A DNA stretch of 16,970 nucleotides from Propionicimonas sp. (lineage in GTDB: Bacteria; Actinomycetota; Actinomycetes; Propionibacteriales; Propionibacteriaceae). The notes below the pieces were generated by a model that was not told the origin of the DNA, did not search any database, and saw only the letters and a program-made list of their open reading frames with translations. The first letter of the stretch is position 1; each line of letters starts with the position of its first letter. A program made the translations under genes and the position numbers. The DNA is taken from assembly GCA_031119515.1 (NCBI GenBank), contig JAVHXR010000014.1, forward strand, positions 1 to 16,970, written 5' to 3'. Shown piece after piece: positions 6,250 through 14,227 of this stretch.

Positions 6250-6579
6250 ATGAACCCCACGATCCGCAGCCTGGTGATCCCGGTCTCCGATCTCGACGCC
6301 GCGAAGGCGGTGTACACCGCGCTGTTCGGGGCGCCCCACAGCGACCAGCCGTACTACGTCGGGTACAACGTCGACGGCTTCGAGGTCGCCCTCAACCCGG
6401 CCGGCGCAGGCGGCGGCCCGGTCGCCTATGCCGACGTCGAGGATCTGGACGCCACCCGCGAGCGCCTGCTCGCCGCCGGCGCCACCGAACGCGACGCACC
6501 GCGCCAGGTCGCGCCAGAGGCACGGGTGTGTGTCCTTCTCGACGCCGACGGCAACCCGTTCGGACTGCGCGGACAGTAA
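6250..6579 (+). CDS. VOC superfamily (glyoxalase/bleomycin-resistance-like) protein
   Basis: This is a 109-aa single-domain protein of the vicinal oxygen chelate fold. It opens with the typical first strand and helix (IRSLVIPVSDLDAAKAVYTALFG), has a mid-protein strand ending FEVALNP, and closes with the last-strand segment VLLDADGNPFGLRGQ. The length fits a half-barrel monomer that would dimerise. VOC members act as lyases, dioxygenases, epimerases or drug-binding proteins; the usual metal ligands (His/Glu) are not clearly aligned here, so enzyme activity is uncertain. ATG 6250 has GAGGAAGG (6234-6241) eight bases upstream; the longer GTG 6196 start would run through the dyad and is not favoured. 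Confidence 0.82.
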   Translation: MNPTIRSLVIPVSDLDAAKAVYTALFGAPHSDQPYYVGYNVDGFEVALNPAGAGGGPVAYADVEDLDATRERLLAAGATERDAPRQVAPEARVCVLLDADGNPFGLRGQ

Positions 6580-6632
6580 CGCCCTGCCGGGGGCCGCCCG
6601 CAAACTCCCGGGAGCCATCGGCGAGCCGCAGT

Positions 6633-6657
6633 TCGCCGCGAACCACGCTCGCGGCGA
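6633..6657. terminator. Bidirectional terminator between convergent genes
   Basis: TCGCCGCGA (6633-6641) and TCGCGGCGA (6649-6657) form a perfect nine-bp GC-rich stem with a seven-base loop. It sits between the VOC stop (6579) and the stop of the minus-strand membrane gene (6671), so it could serve both. No T-run flanks it. Confidence 0.6.
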
Positions 6658-6670
6658 GCGCGTCGACGGC

Positions 6671-6850
6671 TCAGCCCGCCAGCGCCCTGAACAGGTCGTA
6701 GACCATCCAGGCCGGCCAGAACAGGCCCTGGATCACAGCCAACAGGTAGTCCCAGAAGGTCGTGGCCTGCTGGAAGAACCACACCCAGGCTCCGAAGATG
6801 CCCAGCGAGTAGAGCGCGCTCCCACCGGCCGCGCCGGCCCGATTGCTCAT
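6671..6850 (-). CDS. Small membrane protein (59 aa)
   Basis: This is a 59-aa protein with two hydrophobic, Trp-rich segments (LYSLGIFGAWVWFF and YLLAVIQGLFWPAWMVYDLF). It resembles the widespread family of tiny inner-membrane proteins ending in an FWPA-x-x-VY motif, for which I know no function. The ATG at 6850 is preceded on the minus strand by GGGGAGG, four bases away; the longer frame start near 6892 has no such motif. It lies 195 bases downstream of the dodecin gene on the same strand, separated by an inverted repeat, so it may be transcribed separately. Confidence 0.7.
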   Translation of the reverse strand: MSNRAGAAGGSALYSLGIFGAWVWFFQQATTFWDYLLAVIQGLFWPAWMVYDLFRALAG

Positions 6851-6950
6851 CAAACCTCCCCTTTCGCGATCCTGGACGCCACCGCGCCCCACACGTCCTC
6901 CCGCCCGTCGCCGGATCGCGGCACCGGGCGTGCCCGGCCATGATCCACCC

Positions 6951-6984
6951 CGCCGGGGTCAATCGGGGGTGGGTCGACCCGGCG
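6951..6984 (-). terminator. Possible terminator downstream of the dodecin gene
   Basis: CGCCGGGGTC (6951-6960) pairs with GACCCGGCG (6976-6984) with one bulged base and a loop of about 15 bases; a second short hairpin, CCGGGC-GT-GCCCGG, follows at 6924-6937. These lie 60-120 bases past the dodecin stop. The evidence is structural only. Confidence 0.3.
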
Positions 6985-7045
6985 CAGGACTCAGTCCCCC
7001 TCGCCACGCCCGCGCAGGACGAGGAGGCGAACCCGAGCAGCGCGG

Positions 7046-7249
7046 CTACTGCTCGTACTTGAACGAGATCCGGAGCTTCGTCCGGTAGGTCAAGGCGCCG
7101 CCCTCGTCGATGTGGATGTCCTGCGCGACCACCTCGGCGACCCGGAGATCGCGCAGCGACCCCCTGGCCACCGTCACGGCCGCCGCTGCGGCGTCCTCCC
7201 AGGACTCGGCGCTGGTACCGATCACATCCGTCACCCGATACACGCTCAT
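7046..7249 (-). CDS. Dodecin-family flavin-binding-like protein
   Basis: This 67-aa protein has the dodecin beta-alpha-beta-beta pattern: VYRVTDVIGTS, a helix beginning SWEDAAAAAV, then LRVAEVVAQDIHID and TYRTKLRISFKYE. Dodecins form hollow dodecamers that bind flavin pairs between stacked tryptophans, thought to store or buffer flavin. In the archaeal and mycobacterial proteins that tryptophan lies just before the A/F-E-V motif (WAEV, WFEV); here that position is V37, while a Trp occurs at residue 17 in the helix. It may bind another ligand or bind flavin differently. AAGGAGGG lies just upstream of the ATG at 7249 on the minus strand, a strong signal for high expression. It is divergent from the arsR-sulP pair. 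Confidence 0.85.
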   Translation of the reverse strand: MSVYRVTDVIGTSAESWEDAAAAAVTVARGSLRDLRVAEVVAQDIHIDEGGALTYRTKLRISFKYEQ

Positions 7250-7432
7250 CCGACCCTCCTTGGCCGAGGGGAGAGACCTCCCACGCCACTGGTCTACATC
7301 CGCGCCGCGGGCTCCGACAAGAGGGTTTGGCAACGCCCCCGCCCGGCCGCGGCGGTGACACGCCCCTGGCCGCAGGTGCCCGGCACAGGCGGGCCACGGC
7401 CCGAATCCGGACCCGGCCAGAACCCGAGTGAT

Positions 7433-7456
7433 TTCACGGTATTCTGAAACCGTGAA
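7433..7456 (+). promoter_or_regulatory. Autoregulatory operator over the arsR leaderless promoter
   Basis: TTCACGGT (7433-7440) and ACCGTGAA (7449-7456) are a perfect eight-bp inverted repeat with an eight-base spacer. The spacer and last arm base contain TATTCT (7440-7445), a TANNNT -10, and the right arm contains the GTG start at 7452, six bases after the -10. A repressor bound here would block polymerase directly. Confidence 0.7.
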
Positions 7457-7829
7457 GCCGACGGTCGAGCCGCTGTACGAGATCAAGGCCAACCTGTTCC
7501 GGGCCCTCGCGCACCCGGTGAGGGTGAGGGTGCTCGAACTGCTGGTCGCGGCCGAGACCGCCGGGGACGGCGAGGTGAACGTCGCAGACCTGCTCGCCGA
7601 CCTCGGCGGCACCCCTTCCCACCTGTCCGGACACCTGGCCGTGCTCCGGCAGTACGGGGTGGTCACGTCCCGCCGGGTCGGTTCCCGGGTGTTCTACCGG
7701 ACCGCGCACCCGGCCGTCGTCGACCTGCTCACCAGCGCCCGGCGGTTCCTGCTGGACACCCTCGCCGCCAAGGGCGGGCAGCTGGCGGCCGCCTCCGAAC
7801 TGCCGCCCCTCGGCACCCCGTCCCTCTGA
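7452..7829 (+). CDS. ArsR/SmtB-family winged-helix transcriptional repressor
   Basis: This is a 125-aa regulator with the ArsR N-terminal helix ALAHPVRVRVLELL (residues 18-31), a recognition helix region TPSHLSGHLAVLRQYGVV (54-71) and the wing SRRVGSRVFYR (73-83). It has no cysteine at all, so the Cys-based sites of ArsR/CadC-type metal sensors are absent; it may sense an anion, another small molecule or a His/Asp-bound metal. GTG 7452 is chosen because TATTCT lies six bases upstream and no Shine-Dalgarno motif is present, indicating a leaderless mRNA; GTG 7428 would run through the operator. The sulP gene begins 23 bases after its stop, so it likely controls that transporter and itself through the palindrome at 7433-7456. 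Confidence 0.9.
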   Translation: MKPTVEPLYEIKANLFRALAHPVRVRVLELLVAAETAGDGEVNVADLLADLGGTPSHLSGHLAVLRQYGVVTSRRVGSRVFYRTAHPAVVDLLTSARRFLLDTLAAKGGQLAAASELPPLGTPSL

Positions 7830-7852
7830 CACGCAAGGCTCCCTCCTTCCCC

Positions 7853-9514
7853 ATGACGCAGACCATCACTGCCGCCCCACGCCGGCTGCTGCCCGAGAAC
7901 GCCCGCCGCCACCTGTCCGGGCTGCTTCCCGGCCCCGCCGACCTGGCACCGCTTCGAACCAGCTGGCGTCGCGACCTTCTGGCCGGGATCACTGTCGGAG
8001 TCGTGGCGCTGCCGCTCGCCCTCGCCTTCGGGGTGAGTTCGGGGATGGGCGCCGCGTCCGGACTGATCACCGCGATCGTGGCCGGCGCGGTGGCGGCCGT
8101 CTTCGGCGGCTCCCACGTCCAGGTCTCCGGCCCTACCGGCGCCATGGCCGTGATCCTGGCGCCGATCGTCGCCAGCCACGGCACCCAGGCCGTCGTGGTC
8201 GTCTCGGTGCTTGCCGGCATCGTGCTGGTCGCGGCCGGCGCGCTGCGGCTCGGCCGGGTCGTGGTCTACATCCCGTGGCCGGTGATCGAGGGATTCACCG
8301 CGGGGATCGCGGTGATCATCGCGCTGCAGCAGGTGCCACTCGCCCTGGACGCGCCGATCCACACCGGCGAACGGACGCTCCCCGCCGCGCTCGACGCGGT
8401 CCGCACCGCGGACTGGACGCAGGCGTGGCTGCCGCTGGCGATCACGCTCGGCGTGATCGCCGTCGTCGAGCTCGCCCGACGCCTGCCGGGACGGCTCCCG
8501 GGGGCGCTGATCGCGGTTGTCGCCGCGATCGGCGAGCTCCCCTCGGCGCTGCCGGCGCCGAGCCTGCCCACGGTCGACCCCGCCATGCTGCAGACCCTTG
8601 CCGGGCCCGCGCTGGCGGTGGCAGCGCTCGCCGCGATCGAGTCACTGCTCTCGGCGCGGGTCGCCGCCGGGATGGCACAGACCGGACGGGTGCTGCCGGA
8701 CCGGGAGGTGTTCGGCCAGGGGCTGGCGTCGATCGCGTCCGGGTTGTTCGGCGGGATGCCCGCCACCGGTGCGATCGCCCGGACCGCGGTCAACGTGCGG
8801 GCGGGCGCCCGCTCCCGACTGGCGGCCCTCGTCCACGCGGCACTTCTCGCAGGAGTGGTGGCGGTCGGGGCCGGACTGGCGTCCATGATCCCGCTGTCGG
8901 CGCTGGCCGGCGTCCTGATCGCCACCGCGCTGCGGATGGTGGACGCCGGCGAGGTGCGCGGGCTGCTGCGGGTCGGCCGGAGCACCGCCGCCACCTTCGT
9001 CGTGACGATCGCCTGCACCGTCCTGCTCGACCTGATCACGGCCGTCGAGATCGGCGTGGTGCTGGCGGCGTTCTTCGCGCTACGGGCCCTCGCCGACACC
9101 ACCCACGTGGCCCGGGAGGACCTGCCCGGACCGGCGGCCCCCGGCGACGAGCACATCGCACTGCTGCGGCTCGAGGGCTCGCTCTTCTTCGGCGCGGCCG
9201 ACCGCGTGATGGACGACATCGCCGACACCGACGCCTGGGTGGTGGTGCTCCGGCTGTCCCGGGTCGAGCTCCTCGACCCCACCGGGGCCCACCGGCTGGC
9301 AGGGATCGTCCAGCTGCTGGAGGCCAGGGGCGCCACCGTGCTGATCAAGGGTCTCCGCCACCGGCACGAGAGGATGGCCGGCCGGGCCGGCGTCCTGGAG
9401 GCCCTGCGCACCCGGGAGCACCAGTTCAGCGACCTCGCCGAGGCCGTCCGGCACGCCCGCAGCCACGTCGCCCGCCAGCTCGCCGGGCAGCCGGTGCCGA
9501 AGCGGCGCCGCTGA
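7853..9514 (+). CDS. SulP-family inorganic anion transporter with STAS domain
   Basis: This 553-aa membrane protein has a transmembrane core from about residue 40 to 415 and a cytoplasmic STAS domain from about 434 to 535. The SulP signature is seen as QVSGPTGAMAVIL (90-102), and a second conserved block as GFTAGIAVIIALQQVP (147-162). In the STAS domain the DPTG at 475-478 replaces the more common DATG/DSTG. SulP proteins move sulfate, bicarbonate, molybdate or other anions; no carbonic anhydrase or sulfur-assimilation gene is adjacent to narrow this down. There is no good ribosome site before the ATG, which follows arsR by 23 bases, so coupling to arsR translation is plausible. It ends eight bases before the stop of the opposing gene. 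Confidence 0.9.
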   Translation: MTQTITAAPRRLLPENARRHLSGLLPGPADLAPLRTSWRRDLLAGITVGVVALPLALAFGVSSGMGAASGLITAIVAGAVAAVFGGSHVQVSGPTGAMAVILAPIVASHGTQAVVVVSVLAGIVLVAAGALRLGRVVVYIPWPVIEGFTAGIAVIIALQQVPLALDAPIHTGERTLPAALDAVRTADWTQAWLPLAITLGVIAVVELARRLPGRLPGALIAVVAAIGELPSALPAPSLPTVDPAMLQTLAGPALAVAALAAIESLLSARVAAGMAQTGRVLPDREVFGQGLASIASGLFGGMPATGAIARTAVNVRAGARSRLAALVHAALLAGVVAVGAGLASMIPLSALAGVLIATALRMVDAGEVRGLLRVGRSTAATFVVTIACTVLLDLITAVEIGVVLAAFFALRALADTTHVAREDLPGPAAPGDEHIALLRLEGSLFFGAADRVMDDIADTDAWVVVLRLSRVELLDPTGAHRLAGIVQLLEARGATVLIKGLRHRHERMAGRAGVLEALRTREHQFSDLAEAVRHARSHVARQLAGQPVPKRRR

Positions 9515-9522
9515 CCGTCCGG

Positions 9523-9765
9523 CTACCCGACGAACGCCCGGTCGGCCAGGACGCCGACGACGAATCCCGCCAGGAAGACCACCAGCCACACCAGTACCCG
9601 GGTGAGCCAGGGCGTCCGGGTGTGCAGGCGGGGCTGGAACTCCGGGTCGAGGTCGTCGTCACCGCCGGAGCCCCCGTCCTCGGTCGCGTCGGGCTGGTCG
9701 GTGAAGGCGAATCCGTTGTCGGCGAGCAGCTCGGCGGTCTCGTCAGGGGTGGTCGCGTGGGTCAT
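9523..9765 (-). CDS. Small single-pass membrane protein at the end of the efflux operon
   Basis: This is an 80-aa protein, not recognised. Residues 1-48 are acidic and disordered-looking (GGSGGDDDLDPE); a basic turn then leads into one hydrophobic helix (WLTRVLVWLVVFLAGFVVGVLA) and a short tail. The ATG at 9765 has GGAAAGGA upstream on the minus strand, and it starts 21 bases after the permease stop, so it should be the fourth gene of the adaptor-ATPase-permease operon. It may be an accessory subunit of the pump or merely co-transcribed. Its stop faces the sulP stop with eight bases between. Confidence 0.68.
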   Translation of the reverse strand: MTHATTPDETAELLADNGFAFTDQPDATEDGGSGGDDDLDPEFQPRLHTRTPWLTRVLVWLVVFLAGFVVGVLADRAFVG

Positions 9766-9786
9766 GGGCGTCCTTTCCGGGTCCGG

Positions 9787-11051
<1,265 letters not shown>

Positions 11052-11055
<4 letters not shown>

Positions 11056-11813
11056 GACGCCACCGCCGTCCGGCCGCCGGCGAGCCGCGGCGGCAGTGAG
11101 TCGACCGGCACCGACCGGTCGTCGGCGACGATCCGGCCGTCGTGCATCCGCAGCACCCGTTTCGCGCGGGCAGCCACGTCCGCCTCGTGGGTGATCACGA
11201 CCAGCGTCCGCCCGACGGCCGAGAGCTCGTCGAACAGGGCGAGCACCTCGGCGGTGCTGTGGCTGTCCAGGGCGCCGGTCGGCTCGTCGGCCAGCAGCAG
11301 GACGGGCTCGCCGACGATCGCCCTGGCGATGGCGACCCGCTGCTGCTGGCCGCCGGAGAGCTGAGCGGAGGTGTGGTCGACCCGGTTGGCCAGGCCGACG
11401 GTCTCCAGCGCGGCGAGGGCGCGGCGCCGGCGCTCCCGGCCGGACACCCCGGCGTAGGCGAGCGGAAGCTCGACGTTGGACAGCGCCGTGGTGCGGGCGA
11501 TCAGGTTGAAGCTCTGGAAGATGAACCCGATCTTGCGGTTGCGGATCTTCGACAGCTGGTCGTCCTCCAGCAGCCGCACGTCCACCCCGTCGAGGCGGTA
11601 GCTGCCGCTGGTCTGGCCGTCGAGGCACCCGATGATGTTCATCATGGTGGACTTCCCCGAGCCGGACGCCCCCATGATCGCGACGTAGTCGCCGTGCTCC
11701 ACCCGCAGGCTCACCCCGTCCACCGCCCGGACGATCGCCTCACCCTCGCCGTAGGTCTTGTGGATGTCGCGCAGGTCGATGACCGGGCGGGTCGACCGCT
11801 TCGCCCCGGTCAC
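11052..11813 (-). CDS. MacB/LolD/YknY-type ABC transporter ATPase
   Basis: This 253-aa ATPase energises the adjoining permease. Walker A is GASGSGKST (48-56), the Q-loop is FIFQSFNLI (Q100), the signature is LSGGQQQR (152-159), Walker B is LLLADEPTGALD with D176-E177, and the switch histidine is H209 in VVITHE. The PTGALD ending and the SFNLI Q-loop place it with the MacB/LolD/YknY group, not the importers. GTG 11813 overlaps the adaptor stop by four bases (GTGA), and its own stop overlaps the permease start the same way, so equal translation of the subunits is likely. Confidence 0.94.
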
Positions 11814-13342
11814 CGCTCCGCGCCCCCGCCCGAGCCCGGGAAGGGCAGCGACGTGGTCCCGCCGCTGCTCGGCAGCACCACGACGTCGCCCTCGGCCAGG
11901 CCGCCCAGGATCTGCGTCCCGGTCGTCCCGACCAGTCCGGTCTCCACCTCGACCCGGGTCTGGACGCCGTCGGCGAGCCGCGTCACGTAACTGGACGCCC
12001 CGTCGACGGTGATCGCAGACGTGGGGACGAACAGGACGTCGTCCTCGCTGCCGGTGATGATCGACAGGCTGGCGGTCTGGCCCACCCTGACACCGGCCGG
12101 CGGGTCGCTGAGCGACACCGTGGTGACGTACTGGACGACGTTGTTGGTGACGGTGCTGGCGATGTCGACCGAGATCACCTCGCCGGCGATGTCGAGGCCG
12201 GAGGCGGGCAGGTTGACGGTCGCGAGCTGCCCGACCTGGACCGAGGTGGCGTCCGCCTCGGCGATCGACGCGGTCACCCGCAGGCCGTCCGGGTCGACCA
12301 GGACCACCAGGCCAGAGGCCCCGGCGGCGCTCGCCGACGCCATGCTGGAGGACTGCCCGACGACCGCGTTCACGGTCGACACGACACCGTCGAAGGGGGC
12401 GACCAGCACGGTGTCCTCGACGGCCTGGCGCGCCTTGTCCACCTGCAGCTGCGCGGACTCCACCTGGGCGTTGGCGGCATTCACGCTGCCCGGCTTGGGA
12501 CCCTGCTGGTTGACCGCGACCGTGGCCTTCTGCTGGGCGAGCGACTTCCGGGCGGCGTCCCGGCTGCCGGTCTGGGTGGTGACGGACTGCTTGGCCTGCT
12601 GCACCGCGGTGTCGCGGGTCCGCTTCGCCTGGGCGAGGGTGGCCGACGTGTTCTTCAGGGTCGCCTGGTCGGCGGCCAGCTGGGCCTCCAGCTGCGTGAT
12701 CTGCGCCTCGAGCGCGGCGATCGTGGCCGTGTCGGCGGGGTCAGTGGCGGCCAGTTGCTGCTCCAGCGCTGCCAGCTGCTGCTGGTCGAGGTCGACCGAG
12801 AGCTGGGCGGCGTCGACAGCGTCCTGCGCGATCGAGACCAGGTCGCCCTGCTGCTTGCGGACCAGGTCGTAGCTGTCCCTGGCGGACGCGAGCGCGCGCT
12901 CGGCGTTCCTGAGGTTCTGCTCGGCGGAGGCCACTGCCGCCGCGTCGTAGCGACGCTCGGCGCCGGTACGTCCCTGGGTCGCGGTCTGCAGCGAGGCCTC
13001 CGCCGAGTCCAGTGCGACCAGCGCCGAGTCGAGCTGGGCCTGGGCATCGGTGTCGTCGACCCGCACCAGCTTGTCGCCGCGGCTGACCTCCTGGCCGGTG
13101 GTGACGTACACCTTGGTCACGATGCCGCCGGTGCCCTTCAGCTGCAGCGACGCCGTGGCCCCGCTCTCGACGTTGCCGCTGGCGGTGACCGTCGCCTCGA
13201 GCGCCCCGCGCTGCACGGTGGCGGTCGGGAGGTTTGCCGTCGGGTCCTGGCGCGGAGCGGCGAGCGCGGCGACGCCAGCGATCCCCAGGCCGAGCACGAG
13301 GACGCCCAGCCCCGTGTTGATCAGGACTCGTCTGCCGTTCAT
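11810..13342 (-). CDS. HlyD/MacA/YknX-type periplasmic adaptor subunit
   Basis: This is a 510-aa membrane-fusion protein with an N-terminal membrane anchor (about residues 8-29), half of a lipoyl-like domain (GIVTKVYVTTGQEVSRGDKLV), a very long Ala/Gln-rich coiled coil (about 95-300), the second lipoyl half (VLVAPFDGVVSTVNAVVGQ), beta-barrel and membrane-proximal domains, and a Gly/Ser-rich tail. With the next two genes it matches the MacAB or Bacillus YknXYZ type of efflux pump, known for exporting or resisting antimicrobial peptides or macrolides; the substrate here is not shown. It has no lipobox. ATG 13342 has GGGGAG seven bases upstream. It is first in its operon and divergent from the two-component genes. 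Confidence 0.9.
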   Translation of the reverse strand: MNGRRVLINTGLGVLVLGLGIAGVAALAAPRQDPTANLPTATVQRGALEATVTASGNVESGATASLQLKGTGGIVTKVYVTTGQEVSRGDKLVRVDDTDAQAQLDSALVALDSAEASLQTATQGRTGAERRYDAAAVASAEQNLRNAERALASARDSYDLVRKQQGDLVSIAQDAVDAAQLSVDLDQQQLAALEQQLAATDPADTATIAALEAQITQLEAQLAADQATLKNTSATLAQAKRTRDTAVQQAKQSVTTQTGSRDAARKSLAQQKATVAVNQQGPKPGSVNAANAQVESAQLQVDKARQAVEDTVLVAPFDGVVSTVNAVVGQSSSMASASAAGASGLVVLVDPDGLRVTASIAEADATSVQVGQLATVNLPASGLDIAGEVISVDIASTVTNNVVQYVTTVSLSDPPAGVRVGQTASLSIITGSEDDVLFVPTSAITVDGASSYVTRLADGVQTRVEVETGLVGTTGTQILGGLAEGDVVVLPSSGGTTSLPFPGSGGGAER

Positions 13343-13357
13343 CGGTCCACTCCCCGC

Positions 13358-13435
13358 GTGACCCCGGGGGTCACCTTCGTCTGGTCTGCTCGCTGCATGC
13401 CGTCCAGCGTGGCCGGTGCAGATGGCGAAACGAAG
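13358..13435 (-). other. Structured leader of the efflux operon with a palindrome beside the ribosome site
   Basis: GTGACCCC-G-GGGGTCAC (13358-13374) is a perfect eight-bp inverted repeat ending three bases upstream of the hlyD-like gene's GGGGAG motif. Beyond it, CTTCGT (13375-13380) can pair with ACGAAG (13430-13435), enclosing CTGCA/TGCAG (13393-13397 with 13417-13421) and CCG/CGG pairs. If the minus promoter in the dyad is used, all of this lies in a leader of about 108 bases. It could be an RNA structure or a protein-binding site. Confidence 0.4.
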
Positions 13436-13444
13436 AGAGGTTTC

Positions 13445-13486
13445 TGACAGTTCGGTGAGAACGGCCCGATTCTCATCGAACTGTCA
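13445..13486. promoter_or_regulatory. Divergent promoter dyad between efflux and two-component operons
   Basis: TGACAGTTCGGTGAGAA (13445-13461) and TTCTCATCGAACTGTCA (13470-13486) are inverted copies matching at 16 of 17 positions, with an eight-base spacer. Each arm carries promoter-like parts: plus strand CTGACA (13444-13449), 18 bases, GATTCT (13468-13473); minus strand ATGACA (13487-13482), 18 bases, CGTTCT (13463-13458). Each arm also contains an 11-bp direct repeat (TCTCATC at 13471-13477, TGTCATC at 13482-13488), the spacing used by OmpR-type regulators. Confidence 0.7.
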
Positions 13487-13510
13487 TCTTCGGCGGGGAT
13501 GCTGACGGCC

Positions 13511-14227
13511 ATGGCGGAGCAACAGGCACGAGCGCGCGTCCTCGTCGTCGATGACGAGCCGTACATCGTGGAGATGGTCGCGATGAGCCTGCGCTACGTC
13601 GGCTACCAGGTGGAGACCGCGGCCTCGGGCGAGGAGGCCCTCGCCGTCGCCAGCGCCACCCGCCCCGAACTGATCGTCCTGGATGTCATGCTGCCCGACG
13701 TCCAGGGCTTCGACCTGCTGCGGACGCTGCGCCGCGACACCGGGGCTCCGGTGCTTTTCCTGACCGCCAGGGACTCCGTCGAGGACCGCGTCCACGGCCT
13801 CACCCTCGGCGCCGACGACTACGTCACCAAGCCGTTCAGCCTGGAGGAACTGGTCGCGCGGGTGGGCGCCATCCTGCGCCGGACAGTGGGCGGCGCCGAC
13901 GACCCGCTGGACGAGGCCAGCCTGCTGCGCTACGGCGACCTGGTGATGGACGAGGACGGCCACGAGGTGTGGCGGCAGGGGGAGAGCGTCAACCTCTCGC
14001 CCACCGAGTTCGCGTTGCTGCGATTCCTGCTGCGCAACGCCGGCCGGGTGATGTCGCGGGCGCAGATCCTCGAGCACGTCTGGAACTACGACTTCAACGG
14101 GGACTCCAGCGTCGTGGACTCCTACATCCGCTACCTGCGTCGCAAGGTGGATGCCTTCGACCCGCCGTTGATCGAGACCGTCCGCGGCGTCGGCTACACG
14201 CTCCGGCTGCCCAGGGAACTGCGGTGA
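13511..14227 (+). CDS. OmpR/PhoB-family response regulator
   Basis: This 238-aa protein has an N-terminal receiver domain with the acidic pocket D14-D15 (VVDDEP), phospho-acceptor D58 (VLDVMLPD), T85 (LFLTARD) and K107 (YVTKPF), and a C-terminal winged-helix domain from about residue 135 to 235 (LSPTEFALLRFLLRNAGRVMSRAQIL; YIRYLRRKVD; VRGVGYTLR). It should bind 11-bp direct repeats as a dimer when phosphorylated, most simply the dyad 25-66 bases upstream. Start choice is uncertain: ATG 13511 has GGCGGGG (13492-13498) 12 bases upstream, whereas ATG 13499 directly abuts that motif. The kinase gene overlaps its stop by four bases (GTGA). Confidence 0.94.
   Translation: MAEQQARARVLVVDDEPYIVEMVAMSLRYVGYQVETAASGEEALAVASATRPELIVLDVMLPDVQGFDLLRTLRRDTGAPVLFLTARDSVEDRVHGLTLGADDYVTKPFSLEELVARVGAILRRTVGGADDPLDEASLLRYGDLVMDEDGHEVWRQGESVNLSPTEFALLRFLLRNAGRVMSRAQILEHVWNYDFNGDSSVVDSYIRYLRRKVDAFDPPLIETVRGVGYTLRLPRELR

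Noticed and set aside
7269..7282. GGGAG-N4-CTCCC hairpin upstream of the dodecin gene
   Set aside because: Only five bp, expected by chance in this composition, and with no link to a promoter or ribosome site.
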